64,000 nt of DNA from Candidatus Binatia bacterium (GCA_951813575.1 OX638375.1:3115042-3179041); one strand, 5' to 3'. Shown: positions 45,040 to 59,573, numbered from the stretch's first letter. The notes: a model not told the origin generated them from the letters alone. Made by a program: numbers and translations.

Positions 45040-46713
45040 ATGGCCGAACCACTGAACCGGCACAGCCGGGCCATCACCCAGGGGCCGGACCGGGCGCCGT
45101 CCCGGGCCATGTTCAAGGCGGTGGGGTTGACGGACGAAGACCTCGACCGGCCGCTGGTGGGCATCGCCAATACCTGGATCGAGGTGATGCCGTGCAACTT
45201 CCACCTGCGCCGGCTGTCGGCCAAGGTGAAGGAGGGCATCCGCGCCGCCGGCGGAACGCCCATCGAGTTCAACACCGTGGCGGTCTCCGACGGCATCTCC
45301 ATGGGCACCGAGGGGATGAAGGCCTCGCTCATCAGCCGCGAGGTCATCGCCGATTCCATCGAGCTGGTGACCCGCGGGCACCTGTTCGACGCGGTGGTGG
45401 CGCTGTCCGGCTGCGACAAGACCATCCCGGGCACGGTCATGGCCCTGGCGCGGCTGGACCTGCCGTCGCTGATGCTCTACGGCGGCTCCATCATGCCGGG
45501 ACGGTTCCAGGGGCGCGACGTGACCATCCAGGACGTGTTCGAGGGGGTGGGCGCGCACGCGGCCAAGAAGATGACCGACGCCGAGCTGCTGGACCTGGAG
45601 AGCCGTGCCTGTCCGGGCCCGGGCGCTTGCGGCGGACAGTTCACCGCCAACACCATGGCCACCGCCTTCGAGATCCTGGGGATCTCTCCCATCGGCAGCG
45701 CCAGCGTGCCGGCCATGGACGACAGCAAGGACGACGTCGCCTACCGCGCCGGCGAGTTGGTCATGGAGCTCGTGCGCAAGAACCTGACCGCGCGGCAGGT
45801 CATCACCCGGGAGGCGCTGGAGAACGCCGTCGCCTCCATCGCGGCCACCGGCGGTTCCACCAACGGCGTGCTGCACCTCCTCGGCGTGGCGCGCGAGGCC
45901 GAGGTGGACCTCCGCCTCGACGACTTCGACCGCATCAGCTCCCGGACGCCGCTGATCGCGGACCTGAAGCCTGGCGGCCGCTTCGTCGCCAACGACCTCT
46001 ACCGGGCCGGGGGGATTCCGCTGGTGGCGCGCCGCCTGCTGGACGCCGGCCGGCTGAACGGCGATTGCATGACCGTCACCGGAAAGACCCTGGGCCAGGA
46101 GGTCGGGGACGCGGAGGAGACGCCCGGCCAGGAGGTGGTGCGGGCCGTGTCCGAGCCGCTCAAACCCACCGGCGGGCTCGTGATCCTCAGGGGCAACCTG
46201 GCGCCCGAGGGCTGCGTGGTCAAGGTGGCCGGGCACGAGCGCACGCGCCACAGCGGTCCGGCGCGGGTGTTCGACCGCGAGGAAGACTCCTTCAAGGCGG
46301 TGCAGAACGGAGAGATCAGGGAAGGCGACGTGGTGGTGATCCGCTACGAGGGCCCCATGGGCGGTCCGGGCATGCGCGAGATGCTGGGCGTCACCGCGGC
46401 TCTGGTGGGGGCCGGCCTCGGCGAGTCCGTGGCGCTCCTCACCGACGGCCGCTTCTCCGGCGCCACCCACGGGCTCATGGCGGGCCACGTGGCCCCGGAG
46501 GCCGCCAGGGGCGGCCCCATCGCCGCGGTGCGGGACGGCGACACCATCACGTTCGACGTGGACGCCCGCCGCCTCGACGTGGAGATCTCCGAGGAAGAGA
46601 TGGACAAGCGCCTGCGGCAGTGGCAGGCGCCGGAGCCACGCTACGCCAGCGGCGTCATGGCCAAGTACGCCAAGCTGGTGTCTTCGGCTTCGGAGGGCGC
46701 GGTCACGAGGTAA
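45040..46713 (+). CDS. ilvD: Dihydroxy-acid dehydratase or related sugar-acid dehydratase
   Basis: The product is 557 residues, the standard IlvD length. Three iron-sulfur ligands are visible: MPCNFH near residue 50, SGCDKTIPG near 125 and CPGPGACGG near 195. [12 protein letters not shown] near the C-terminus is the active-site signature. It dehydrates 2,3-dihydroxy acids in valine/isoleucine synthesis; because it lies in a catabolic operon, a sugar-acid dehydratase role is an alternative. AAGGAG lies before the ATG at 45040. Confidence 0.88.
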   Translation: MAEPLNRHSRAITQGPDRAPSRAMFKAVGLTDEDLDRPLVGIANTWIEVMPCNFHLRRLSAKVKEGIRAAGGTPIEFNTVAVSDGISMGTEGMKASLISREVIADSIELVTRGHLFDAVVALSGCDKTIPGTVMALARLDLPSLMLYGGSIMPGRFQGRDVTIQDVFEGVGAHAAKKMTDAELLDLESRACPGPGACGGQFTANTMATAFEILGISPIGSASVPAMDDSKDDVAYRAGELVMELVRKNLTARQVITREALENAVASIAATGGSTNGVLHLLGVAREAEVDLRLDDFDRISSRTPLIADLKPGGRFVANDLYRAGGIPLVARRLLDAGRLNGDCMTVTGKTLGQEVGDAEETPGQEVVRAVSEPLKPTGGLVILRGNLAPEGCVVKVAGHERTRHSGPARVFDREEDSFKAVQNGEIREGDVVVIRYEGPMGGPGMREMLGVTAALVGAGLGESVALLTDGRFSGATHGLMAGHVAPEAARGGPIAAVRDGDTITFDVDARRLDVEISEEEMDKRLRQWQAPEPRYASGVMAKYAKLVSSASEGAVTR

Positions 46714-46756
46714 TACGATTCGGGTGTCGTCAGGCTATTCGTCAAGGAGGTGCACA

Positions 46757-47161
46757 ATGGCCAAGTACAACAAGATGTCCATGCCCCTGAAGGACGTGAA
46801 GGACAAGGAGTTTCTGGCGCGCCGGCTGAACTGCGAGGGGGTCGGCTTCGGCATCGTGCGGATCAAGCCGGGCAAGGGCGCGGAGTACGTGCACCAGCAC
46901 AAGGTGCAGGAGGAGGTGTTCATGACCCTCAAGGGCGACGGCACCATCATCCTGGACGGCCGCCGGATCCCCATGCCCGAGGGCACCGTCATCCGGGTGA
47001 GCCCGGAGGTCAACCGTGCCATCGGCAACGACTCCAAGCGCGACGTGGTGTTCCTGTGCATGGGCGCGGTCCCGCCGAAGAACTTTCCCTTGGGCGGCCG
47101 CACGCTGTTGGGCGACGGCATCCCGCACCGGGACAAGGTGCCGCGCTGGAAGAAGGCGTAG
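46757..47161 (+). CDS. Cupin-domain protein
   Basis: The product is 134 residues. GFGIVRIKPGKGAEYVHQHK with the following EEVFMTLKGDG is cupin motif 1 (two His and a Glu as metal ligands), and PEVNRAIGNDS is in the place of motif 2 but lacks the usual His there. AAGGAGG precedes the ATG at 46757. It follows ilvD by 43 bases and may bind a metal and a small organic acid. The missing His suggests a three-ligand or non-catalytic site. Confidence 0.8.
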   Translation: MAKYNKMSMPLKDVKDKEFLARRLNCEGVGFGIVRIKPGKGAEYVHQHKVQEEVFMTLKGDGTIILDGRRIPMPEGTVIRVSPEVNRAIGNDSKRDVVFLCMGAVPPKNFPLGGRTLLGDGIPHRDKVPRWKKA

Positions 47162-47227
47162 ATCTCCGTTGAACCGTCGCGTCCGCCGTATTAACATGGA
47201 CGCTACCAAGGGTTCGGGAGGCCCTCG

Positions 47228-47542
47228 ATGAGCAAGCGCGAGCACGACCTCGATCGCGAAGTCGTCGTCGAGACCGAGAAGAAGCTCAAGCGGCCCTCTC
47301 TGTTCAAGGTGCTGCTGCACAACGACGACTACACCACCAAGGAATTCGTGGTGCAGATCCTGGAGTACGTGTTCAACAAGGAGAACACCGAGGCGGTGCA
47401 GATCATGATGCACGTGCACCGGAACGGCATCGGGGTGGCCGGGGTCTATCCCTACGAGGTGGCGGAGACCAAGGTGAAGACGGTGGAGAGCCTGGCGCGC
47501 CAGTACGAGTATCCGCTCAAGTGCAGCATCGAAGAGGAATGA
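47228..47542 (+). CDS. clpS: ATP-dependent Clp protease adaptor ClpS
   Basis: The product is 104 residues. PSLFKVLLHNDDYTTKEFVV is the N-degron-binding core with the Asn-Asp-Asp signature, and MMHVHRNGIGVAGVYPYEVA is the second conserved region. ClpS delivers N-end-rule substrates to ClpA. GGGAGG precedes the ATG. The clpA gene follows 37 bases later, the classical order. Confidence 0.95.
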   Translation: MSKREHDLDREVVVETEKKLKRPSLFKVLLHNDDYTTKEFVVQILEYVFNKENTEAVQIMMHVHRNGIGVAGVYPYEVAETKVKTVESLARQYEYPLKCSIEEE

Positions 47543-47579
47543 GCTTCGGCGAGCGGATGGGTTTCGAAGAGGCAGGAAC

Positions 47580-49823
<2,244 letters not shown>

Positions 49824-49863
49824 CACCGGGCTGCGCGAGGTTGGGAATTTAGTCAATGAGCAC

Positions 49864-49903
49864 TGACTAAATTTAGTCAGTGGGTATTGACTAAATTTAG
49901 TCA
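49864..49903. promoter_or_regulatory. Paired 16-bp palindromes, candidate operators
   Basis: TGACTAAATTTAGTCA is a perfect palindrome occurring at 49864-49879 and again at 49888-49903, a 24-base spacing, with a half-site (AATTTAGTCA) at 49846-49855 in the same phase. They are AT-rich against a GC-rich background and lie just before the ATPase gene. The symmetry and helical phasing (about two turns) suggest cooperative binding of a dimeric regulator. Confidence 0.6.
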
Positions 49904-49923
49904 GTGGGTATCATGCTTCAGTT

Positions 49924-51303
49924 GTGGCCGCTGTCGATCCCCGCTTTGCCTCTCACAACCTCCATCTTGAAGATCCGGAGTTGTTCCGAGCCATGGACCC
50001 GCAACTCCGAGAGTTGCGCCGTCTTCCCTTCGCGTACCGCTACCCCATCCTCGCGCATCTGCCGGTAGATGAGCCCGGGATCTACTCCATCACCGGCGGC
50101 CGGAGAATCGGCAAGTCCACGGTGCTGAAGCAATGGATGTGTGACCTGCTGGATCTCGGTGTGCAGCCGCAGCGTATATCTTACCTGACCGGGGAGCTTG
50201 TCGATGACCATCATGCGTTGGTCGCGTTGCTGACGAGGGACGCCCCGGATCGCTCCCCAGCGCAGCCGGCATACCTGCTCGTTGACGAAGTGACCTACAT
50301 TCGCGGGTGGGACCGCGGCGTCAAGTTCCTTGCCGATGCCGGCCTCCTGGAAAACCTCATCTTGGTTCTCACCGGTTCGGATTCAGTGATCATTCACGAA
50401 GCCCGCGGTCTGCTACCGGGCCGCCGGGGTCGTGCGCCGCGCGTCGACTTTCATCTTTACCCGCTGTCCTTCTCGCAATACCTGGACGTGTCGGGCGCGG
50501 CAGGCGACTCGGAACCGGACTCCCCGGAAGCCGCCGCCGCTCTGACCGATGCCTTCCGGCGCTATCTGATGCACGGCGGATACCTCACTGCCATCAACGA
50601 TATGGCGGCGCACGGCCGCATCGAACCGGCGACCTTCGCGGTGTACTGCGACTGGATTCGCGGCGACATGACGAAACGCGGCAAGCAGGAACACTTTCTC
50701 AACGAGATTCTTGGCAGCGTGGTGCGGCGTTACGGCAGCCAAGTGACCTGGAACAGCCTCGCACGGGACCTCTCCATCGACCATCCAACCACCGTGGCGG
50801 ACTATATCGCGCTCCTCTCCCGGATGGACGTCCTCATCGTGCAACACGCAATGCGGGAAGACCGCCTCGCGGGAGCGCCCAAGAAGGCCCGCAAGGTAGC
50901 GTTTACCGATCCATTCATCTTTCACGCGGTACGGAGTTGGCTCGACCCGGTGGAAGATCCTTTCGCCGATCAGGTAAAACCGGCGCTGGCGGACTCCGAG
51001 TGGACCGGCAGGTTGGCGGAGGCGTGCGCGGTGGCGCACCACCATCGCCTGCACCCGACGTTCTACCTCAAGGGCGACGGCGAGGTGGACATTGCGTACC
51101 TCATGGACGGCGGGTTTCAGCCCATCGAGGTCAAGTGGACCGGACAGATTCGCTCCGCGGACCTGAAGCAAGCCCGGAAGTACCGCAACAGCATCATCTG
51201 CTCGAAGGTGGCGACGGCCGACCGTATCCATGGGTTGCCGAACGAGTTGCTGCCCTTGCACCTGCAGCGGTTGGGTGAGTCGCCGCACTACGTGACATGG
51301 TGA
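49924..51303 (+). CDS. AAA-family ATPase with DUF4143-type C-terminus
   Basis: The product is 459 residues from a GTG. TGGRRIGKSTVLKQW (about residues 57-71) is Walker A and AYLLVDEVTYIRGWD is Walker B. The second half contains the winged-helix part (LARDLSIDHPTTVADYIALL) and a C-terminal nuclease-like fold end (FQPIEVKWTGQIRSADLKQA) seen in DUF4143 proteins. Such ATPases are frequent in archaea and uncultured bacteria, and their role is unclear. Operator-like palindromes lie directly upstream. The next sequence is a pseudogene. Confidence 0.82.
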   Translation: MAAVDPRFASHNLHLEDPELFRAMDPQLRELRRLPFAYRYPILAHLPVDEPGIYSITGGRRIGKSTVLKQWMCDLLDLGVQPQRISYLTGELVDDHHALVALLTRDAPDRSPAQPAYLLVDEVTYIRGWDRGVKFLADAGLLENLILVLTGSDSVIIHEARGLLPGRRGRAPRVDFHLYPLSFSQYLDVSGAAGDSEPDSPEAAAALTDAFRRYLMHGGYLTAINDMAAHGRIEPATFAVYCDWIRGDMTKRGKQEHFLNEILGSVVRRYGSQVTWNSLARDLSIDHPTTVADYIALLSRMDVLIVQHAMREDRLAGAPKKARKVAFTDPFIFHAVRSWLDPVEDPFADQVKPALADSEWTGRLAEACAVAHHHRLHPTFYLKGDGEVDIAYLMDGGFQPIEVKWTGQIRSADLKQARKYRNSIICSKVATADRIHGLPNELLPLHLQRLGESPHYVTW

Positions 51304-51320
51304 TCCGGTCGAAATACTCC

Positions 51321-52092
51321 ATGGACAACACGGATCGACGCGGTTTCCTAAGGGGGTTCGGCCTCGCGGCCATGACGGCGATGATCGGCGCGGCAACTCC
51401 CTTCCACCGGAACATACCGTCCGGGTTCATCCCCGAAGCCATCGCCTCCAATCCGGTGGAGATCGAGGGCAAGGACGGTCTTGTCGTCCTCAGTCGTCAA
51501 CCGCTGAATGCCGAGACGCCGCCTTCGGCATGAACGGCGGACCGCTGCATCCCATGAACGGGGCGCCGCTACGGCTGGTGATTCCCGGTTGGCCGGGCTC
51601 GTGCTCCCAGAAGTGGCTCACGCGGATCCGGCTGCGCGACGTGGTGCATGACGGGCCCAAGATGACGGGCAGCTCTTACCGTGTTCCGGCAACTCCCGTT
51701 GCGCCCGGCGAAAAGGTGCCGGACGGCGCCATGACCATCATCCACTCCATGCCGGTCAAGTCCCTGATCACGGCCCCCCGGACGGCATGGTCCATCACCG
51801 GTCGGACCCTGCCGGTGGCGGGCCACGCCTGGGCGGGCGAGGGCGAGGTGGCGCGGGTCGACGTTTCCATCGACTTCGGGGCTACCTGGCAGCCGGCCCA
51901 ACTGGGAGGTCCGGTCAACCGGCACGCGTGGCAGCGGTGGTCGGCGACGCTGGAGTTTCCCCGAGAGGGCTATTACGAGGTCTGGGCGAGGGCTGCCGAC
52001 GACAAGGAGACCAGCCAGCCCTTCGCCGTCGCGTGGAATCCCAAGGGTATCTCAACAACGCGATGCACCGGATCTCGGTGCGCGTGGGCTGA
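51321..52092 (+). pseudogene. soxC: Sulfite dehydrogenase (SoxC/SorA-like) pseudogene with internal deletion
   Basis: The first part encodes a Tat leader (MDNTDRRGFLRGFGLAAM) and the beginning of the mature protein up to LNAETPP, then a stop at 51533. Directly afterwards, in another frame, MNGGPLHPMNGAPLRLVIPG begins the conserved end of the molybdopterin domain, followed by the C-terminal dimerisation domain (KMTGSSYRVP, IHSMPVKSLI, GHAWAGEGEVARVDVSIDFG). A third frame is needed for the last residues (YLNNAMHRISVRVG). About 240 codons of the catalytic core, including the molybdenum-binding Cys, are missing, so it is dead. Confidence 0.82.
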
Positions 52093-52109
52093 TAGCGCGG
52101 CCCGCCCGC

Positions 52110-53273
52110 TCAGCCCTCCGCCTCCCCCTTCTTCAGCGGGCTCCCATCCAGCAGATACTCCTGCCGGGCCAGGGTCTCGGAGCGCTCTTCCTGCAGGTAG
52201 CGTTCCAGCGCCTGCCGGAATCGCTTGTCCCGGATGTAGTGGGCGCTGTAGGTCTTGGCGGGCTCGAGGCCGCGGAGGTTCTTGAAGCTGCCGCCGGCGC
52301 CGGCCTCGAAGCGGCCCAGCGACTCGTCGATGCAGTGCTCGATGGCGGCGTAGTAGCAGACGTTGAAGTGCAGGTAGCGGTGGTCCTCGAAGGCGCCCCA
52401 GTAGCGGCCGTAGAGGGCGTCGGGGCCGCGGATGTTGAAGGTGCCGGCGATGATGCGGCCGTCGCGTTGGGCGACGATCGGGCAGAGGAACGGGTAGGGC
52501 CGCTTCAGCAGCTCGTCGAAGAAGCGGCCGTTCAGGTATTGGTGGCCGTAGTAGAGGCGGTCGATGTGGTGCTTGTACAACTCGAACATGGTGCGCTGGA
52601 TGTCCGGGGTGATCTCACCGTAGGGCAGGGCGCGGACGACGATCCCCTGTTTGTCCAGCTCCTGCCGCTCGTGCTTGATCTTGTTGCGCCGTCCGCTGCG
52701 GAACGCTCCCAGATAGTCGTCGAACGTTCCGTAGTCCCGGTTCTCCCAGTGGAATTGGAGCCCGATCTTCGGGATGTAGTCCAGGTCCTCCAGCGCCTCC
52801 ATCTCTTCCTGGTCGCAGAAGTTGATGTGGATGGACGACAACTCGTTGCCGCTGCAGATCTCCACCAGCGCCCGGCCCAGGATGGCGATGACGCTGCGGC
52901 GGTCGATCCCGGGGGCGGTGAGGAAGCGCGACCCTACCACCGGCGTAAAGGGCACGCCCACGAGCATCTTGGGATAGTACTCGATGCCCGCCTGCATGGC
53001 GTAGCCGGCCCACTGGTGGTCGAAGACGAACTCCCCCATGCTGTGGGACTTGAGGTACATGGGGCAGGCGCCGAGGAGCTCCTTGCCCTTTTCGACGACG
53101 AGGTGGTGCGGCGCCCAGCCGGTTTTGTCACAGACGCAGCCCGTTTCCTCCAGGCAGTCCAGCCAGTCCCAGCGCATGAACGGCGAGCCGTCCCGCAGAA
53201 GCGAGTCCCACGCCTCCCGCGGCACCTCGTTGATGCGGCGGACGATGCGGACCGAGAGCCGTTCCTCCTCCAT
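52110..53273 (-). CDS. GNAT/FemAB-like acyltransferase of the DUF482 group
   Basis: The product is 387 residues. The N-terminus VRIVRRINEVPREAWDSLL and LTAPGIDRRSVIAILG, then RRNKIKHERQELDKQGI and the late GRYWGAFEDHRYLHFNVCYY match the DUF482 family (peptidoglycan-biosynthesis-like, double GNAT fold). Exact acyl donor and acceptor are unknown. AAGGTGGGG lies before the ATG at 53273; the longer frame upstream runs into the divergent gene and is not used. It shares a 51-base divergent region with the DMT exporter. Confidence 0.85.
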   Translation of the reverse strand: MEEERLSVRIVRRINEVPREAWDSLLRDGSPFMRWDWLDCLEETGCVCDKTGWAPHHLVVEKGKELLGACPMYLKSHSMGEFVFDHQWAGYAMQAGIEYYPKMLVGVPFTPVVGSRFLTAPGIDRRSVIAILGRALVEICSGNELSSIHINFCDQEEMEALEDLDYIPKIGLQFHWENRDYGTFDDYLGAFRSGRRNKIKHERQELDKQGIVVRALPYGEITPDIQRTMFELYKHHIDRLYYGHQYLNGRFFDELLKRPYPFLCPIVAQRDGRIIAGTFNIRGPDALYGRYWGAFEDHRYLHFNVCYYAAIEHCIDESLGRFEAGAGGSFKNLRGLEPAKTYSAHYIRDKRFRQALERYLQEERSETLARQEYLLDGSPLKKGEAEG

Positions 53274-53324
53274 GGCCCCACCTTCTTGCCAGAAGGGCCG
53301 GAGCAGGTCTAGTGAGTAGGGACC

Positions 53325-54200
53325 GTGACTCTTTTCGCCCTGACCCTCCTCCTGGCCGCTGCTTTCATCCACGCCACCTGGAACCTCCTGCTCAAGCGGG
53401 CCCAAGGCGGTCCGGTGTTCCAGTGGCTGTTCGCCGTGCTGTCCGTGGTCCTGTACCTGCCCGCGGTGCTGGTGTGGACTTGGTATCGCCCCGTTGCCGT
53501 GGGCGCCGAGGTGGTCGCGGTGATCGCCGGCAGCAGCCTGTTGCACACGCTCTACTACACGGTCCTCCAGCGCGGCTACCGCGCCGGCGACCTGTCGGTG
53601 GTCTATCCGCTGGCGCGGGGCACCGGGCCTTTCCTGGCCGTGATCGGCGCGATGCTGATTCTGGGGGAGCGTCCCGCGGCCGGGGTTCTCGTTGGCGGCA
53701 TGTTCATCGTCCTGGGGGTTTTCCTGCTGAGCGGCGGGGCCGTGTGGTCCCGCGCCAGGGGGCCGTCACGAGCGGCGGTGTTGTACGGCTTGGCCACCGG
53801 AGCGGTGATCGCAAGCTATACACTTTGGGACAAGAACGCGGTCACCGGCATGGCCATCGCGCCGTTGCTGCTCGACTGGGGCACCAATTGCGGCCGCTCC
53901 ATTTTGCTGGCGCGGGTTGCCATGCGCCGCCGGCGCGAGTTGCGCACCGCATGGCGGGACCATCGGCGCGAGGCCCTGGGCGTGGCGCTGCTGAATCCCC
54001 TGGCCTACATCCTCGTGCTGACAGCCTTGCAGATCACCCCGGTGAGCCACATCGCGCCCGCGCGCGAGGTCAGCATCCTGATCGGTTCGCTCATGGGGAT
54101 ACGTCTGCTGGGCGAGAGAGGCGCCAGGGTCCGCCTGCCGGCCGCGGCAAGCATGACCCTGGGCCTGGTGCTGATCGTGACGAATGGATCCGCGCCGTAG
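53325..54200 (+). CDS. EamA/DMT-family transporter
   Basis: The product is 291 residues from a GTG with ten predicted membrane helices arranged as two EamA repeats, e.g. FIHATWNLLLKRAQGG, VVYPLARGTGPFLAVIGAM and LQITPVSHIAPAREVSILIG. The family exports amino acids, nucleosides and other metabolites. It is divergent from the DUF482 gene. Substrate cannot be assigned. Confidence 0.87.
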   Translation: MTLFALTLLLAAAFIHATWNLLLKRAQGGPVFQWLFAVLSVVLYLPAVLVWTWYRPVAVGAEVVAVIAGSSLLHTLYYTVLQRGYRAGDLSVVYPLARGTGPFLAVIGAMLILGERPAAGVLVGGMFIVLGVFLLSGGAVWSRARGPSRAAVLYGLATGAVIASYTLWDKNAVTGMAIAPLLLDWGTNCGRSILLARVAMRRRRELRTAWRDHRREALGVALLNPLAYILVLTALQITPVSHIAPAREVSILIGSLMGIRLLGERGARVRLPAAASMTLGLVLIVTNGSAP

Positions 54201-54239
54201 ACCCTGGCATTGGCACCAATCCGGCTGAGTCCTCCACCT

Positions 54240-54340
54240 CCGTCATTCCGAGCCCCCCCTCTGTCATTCGGAGTCCCTCTCCGTCATTCCCGCGAAAGCT
54301 TGTCCGCGACCCCGATCGGGGACGGGAATCCAGGCGGGGT
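54240..54340. repeat. Dispersed intergenic repeat fragments
   Basis: CGTCATTCC-type segments recur at 54241, 54263 and 54283. The last is part of a hairpin in which ATTCCCG at 54286-54292 pairs with CGGGAAT at 54323-54329, with a perfect CCCCGATCGGGG palindrome in the loop. It matches the style of the common CGTCATTCCCGCGAAAG alphaproteobacterial repeat. It lies between convergent genes, where it could end transcription. Confidence 0.6.
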
Positions 54341-54356
54341 GGAGACGGGGCGAAGC

Positions 54357-55259
54357 TCACCTTCGCCGGCGTTTCCGAAAGCTGGGGTCGGGCGTTCCTT
54401 TCCAGCAGCGGGCGACGAAGGGATAGTCCTCGGTGATGAAATAGGCGTAGGAGCCGTCCGGGAATTCGGCGGACCGGGTCACGGCGCCGTTGCATTCATC
54501 CAGGTCGCCGCTGCCGGCGACGTATTGCCAGTCCTGCACGAAGGCCCCGTCATGGGCGCCGTCCGGTTCATCCCCGCCGGGGCGCGCGGCGGATTTCAGT
54601 CGGTAGGAAGCGCGGACCCTCTGTATGCCGTTGCCCAGGTCGCCGGTGATCGCATAGATCGGAAAGCCGTCCGCCGCCCAGCCGATCAGGGGCGAATGAG
54701 CATCCGTGCTCCAGCCCAGTTGCCGTAGCAGGCCCGTGGGCAGCGCGTGATAATGGTAGGCGCCGGTCCGTTGGACGTGGGCATGGTTGGCATCCAGCCC
54801 CAGCCGGACCGCGCCCCCGAGGGCGTCGTAGCTCCAGCCGCCCCGGCGCTCGCCATGCCAGTGTTCCGCGGTGCCGGCCTCGAACGGAACGCCGTTGACG
54901 GCCACGCCCCAAAGCCAGCGACGCGCGTCGGTGGCCCTGCCTGTCCGTTTCGGTTCAGTGGTGACGGTGAGGAGGTAGTCTTGCGGGCCGATGGTATGGG
55001 GGTTGCCGCGGTTGGGGAAGGCTCCGACCGGGTGCGCCGGGATGCCGTTGGAACGGATCGTCCGGGTCGTCCCGGACACCTCGATGGACGCTCGCGGGGA
55101 GCCCACCGTCTCCTTTGCGGGCTTGAGCGTCACTTCGGACCTCTCGGTTGCGGTATGATACCGGGCCTGCGGGCGACCTGCCCGTTGCGCCATGGCCGTT
55201 GCCGCGAACAGCACCACGCCGGCGGTTGCGCCTGCTACGATACAGACAATCGGTTTCAT
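54357..55259 (-). CDS. Exported YHYH-domain protein
   Basis: The product is 300 residues. Residues 1-24 are a Sec signal (VCIVAGATAGVVLFAATAMA). The central part contains RTGAYHYHALPTGLL, the motif that names the YHYH domain, with IGWAADGFPIYA and LDECNGAV, the usual conserved neighbours that may bind metal. The C-terminus is very basic (FRKRRRR). The function of these proteins is unknown. It lies just downstream of two small genes for exported or membrane proteins on the same strand. Confidence 0.85.
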   Translation of the reverse strand: MKPIVCIVAGATAGVVLFAATAMAQRAGRPQARYHTATERSEVTLKPAKETVGSPRASIEVSGTTRTIRSNGIPAHPVGAFPNRGNPHTIGPQDYLLTVTTEPKRTGRATDARRWLWGVAVNGVPFEAGTAEHWHGERRGGWSYDALGGAVRLGLDANHAHVQRTGAYHYHALPTGLLRQLGWSTDAHSPLIGWAADGFPIYAITGDLGNGIQRVRASYRLKSAARPGGDEPDGAHDGAFVQDWQYVAGSGDLDECNGAVTRSAEFPDGSYAYFITEDYPFVARCWKGTPDPSFRKRRRR

Positions 55260-55269
55260 CGGGATTCCG

Positions 55270-55920
55270 CTATTCGATGGTCAGGTAGCGTTCCAGGCGG
55301 GTTGCCTCGCCCTTGCCGGCGAGAGCGCCCACGCGGCTGCGGAAGTCCTCCATGCTGGCGAAGGGGCGGGACTCCTGGATCAGCTTGAGGATTCCGTCGT
55401 TGAGCCCTGGGATCGTGCGCATGTGTGCGTCGCTGGCGCCGTTCAGCTTGATGGGCACGAAGACGTACTGTTCGAGGCGGGCGACTTCCGCGTCATCGAC
55501 GTACTTGCCGATCTCGCGCTGGAACTCCGCCAGCGCGCGGTACGGCCGGTATTCGCGGAACTCCCAGCTCATGCGGCGGCCGACCCCGGGAACCATGCGG
55601 ATGGCCTCCACGCTGGCGTTGTTCAGGTTGATGGGGAGGAACAGGCGGACGTAGAGCTCCTTGCGCTGCTCCGCGCTCAAGGCCGGCGCCAGCGCCTTGT
55701 CCAGCACCTCCATGATCAGGTACGGTCTGCCGGCGACAATGCGGCCGGCCAGATCAGGATTCAGTCCGGGCAGACCGGCGAGCTCTTCCGCGCCGGCGGT
55801 GTTGGGGTTGAGCAACCCCATGTTCTTTCCCACCTGAGCCCGCGCAGGCGGGGCCGCGGCAAGGGACAGGACCAGGCCGGCCAGCAGCAAGACGGGGACG
55901 ATAATCGGTCGGTTGTTCAC
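55270..55920 (-). CDS. Exported helix-hairpin-helix protein (ComEA-like)
   Basis: The product is 216 residues from a GTG. The N-terminus is a Sec signal (IIVPVLLLAGLVLSLAAAPP). Three helix-hairpin-helix repeats follow, each with LN.A.. and G..... patterns: LNPNTAGAEELAGLPGLNP, INLNNASVEAIRMVPGVG and IKLNGASDAHMRTIPGLND. Such repeats bind DNA backbones without sequence preference, as in the competence receptor ComEA. GTGA overlaps the stop of the upstream gene. Confidence 0.82.
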   Translation of the reverse strand: MNNRPIIVPVLLLAGLVLSLAAAPPARAQVGKNMGLLNPNTAGAEELAGLPGLNPDLAGRIVAGRPYLIMEVLDKALAPALSAEQRKELYVRLFLPINLNNASVEAIRMVPGVGRRMSWEFREYRPYRALAEFQREIGKYVDDAEVARLEQYVFVPIKLNGASDAHMRTIPGLNDGILKLIQESRPFASMEDFRSRVGALAGKGEATRLERYLTIE

Positions 55921-56381
55921 GGTTGTTCTCCTTCTCCGGTTGCGGCCATGGGCCTGAGAGCCGGGTGTCGAAACGCGTAGAGCAGCCCCAGCAGTCCGAG
56001 TTGGGTCATGGCGCCCGGCGCGAGCGCGGGCATCGCCCCGGTCATCGCCTCGCTAAAGAGCTTGAAACCCGACATCGTCGGCGTCATCTCCAGCTCGAAT
56101 TCCACGTTGCTCTCGTAGTGGTGCCAAATCCCCACGGGCCCGGCGAGCACGAACAGCACCATGGTCACCTGGAAGGCGCGAAGGCTCCAGCGCCTGCGTC
56201 GGGTCACCCAAATCCCCATGGTGATGAGGCTGGCGGCGAGAAGGATCAGCGGTATCCACTGCTCGAAGTCTTCGATGTGTCCCAGGAGCAACAGCTCGCT
56301 GCCGGTCCCCAGCACGCCGATGGCGAGAATGACGAGAAGCAGCCGCCGAAACATCGACTCGCTCCGATCCACCGTGTTCAT
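55917..56381 (-). CDS. Small integral membrane protein of unknown function
   Basis: The product is 154 residues with four hydrophobic helices (LLLVILAIGVLGTGSELLLL, IPLILLAASLITMGIWV, FQVTMVLFVLAGPVGIW and QLGLLGLLYAF). I recognise no family. The ATG at 56381 is the first plausible start; the longer frame runs antisense to nothing real upstream. Its stop overlaps the start of the HHH protein gene, so the two are probably coupled and may work together at the membrane. Confidence 0.7.
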   Translation of the reverse strand: MNTVDRSESMFRRLLLVILAIGVLGTGSELLLLGHIEDFEQWIPLILLAASLITMGIWVTRRRRWSLRAFQVTMVLFVLAGPVGIWHHYESNVEFELEMTPTMSGFKLFSEAMTGAMPALAPGAMTQLGLLGLLYAFRHPALRPMAATGEGEQP

Positions 56382-56557
56382 GGGGATTAGACCGTATCGG
56401 GTTCCCGGAGGACCCGGATCGCACGTGGGGGCGGTCCCCGAGGGGCAGGTATTCGAACCGGCGGCTCCACCGTGGGTGCCGCCGATCGCGACGAGGCTGG
56501 GTGAAGGGGCGGCGCCGGCCCGCGAGTGGAAACGCGGGCCGGCGCGCCGGGACCGGT

Positions 56558-59251
<2,694 letters not shown>

Positions 59252-59452
59252 GTCAGGCTCCTTGGTATGGATTTTTCGGTTTCAGGCGGTCCGGAGGGAC
59301 GCGGGCGGATGGATGCCGCTAGGGCCTGGGAACGCTTCTTTCTAGCGCAACCGATGCGGGTTGCCAAACTGGCCGGGTCGGCTGTGAATCGGGAACAACG
59401 CTGGCGCGGGGCATAGAGACGGCGGTGCTGAACCCGGCGCATCCGGACCTGT

Positions 59453-59566
59453 TGCTTTGGGGCTCTATACGGAATGCCGGGGAGAGATCATGCCGGTCTT
59501 CGCTGGGAGGATTTGGACCTGGAGGCGGGACTATTCCGGATGGAAGATACTAAGACCGGAGTATAG
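59453..59566 (+). pseudogene. Tyrosine-recombinase (phage integrase) fragment
   Basis: A 38-codon open stretch reads FGALYGMPGRDHAGLRWEDL and continues DLEAGLFRMEDTKTGV before a stop. It matches the region around the first catalytic Arg of tyrosine recombinases (usually TGMRRGEI.GLRW.D.D), here with the Arg position altered. It is a relic of an integrase and marks past integration next to the Argonaute operon. Confidence 0.65.
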
Positions 59567-59573
59567 CTTCAGT

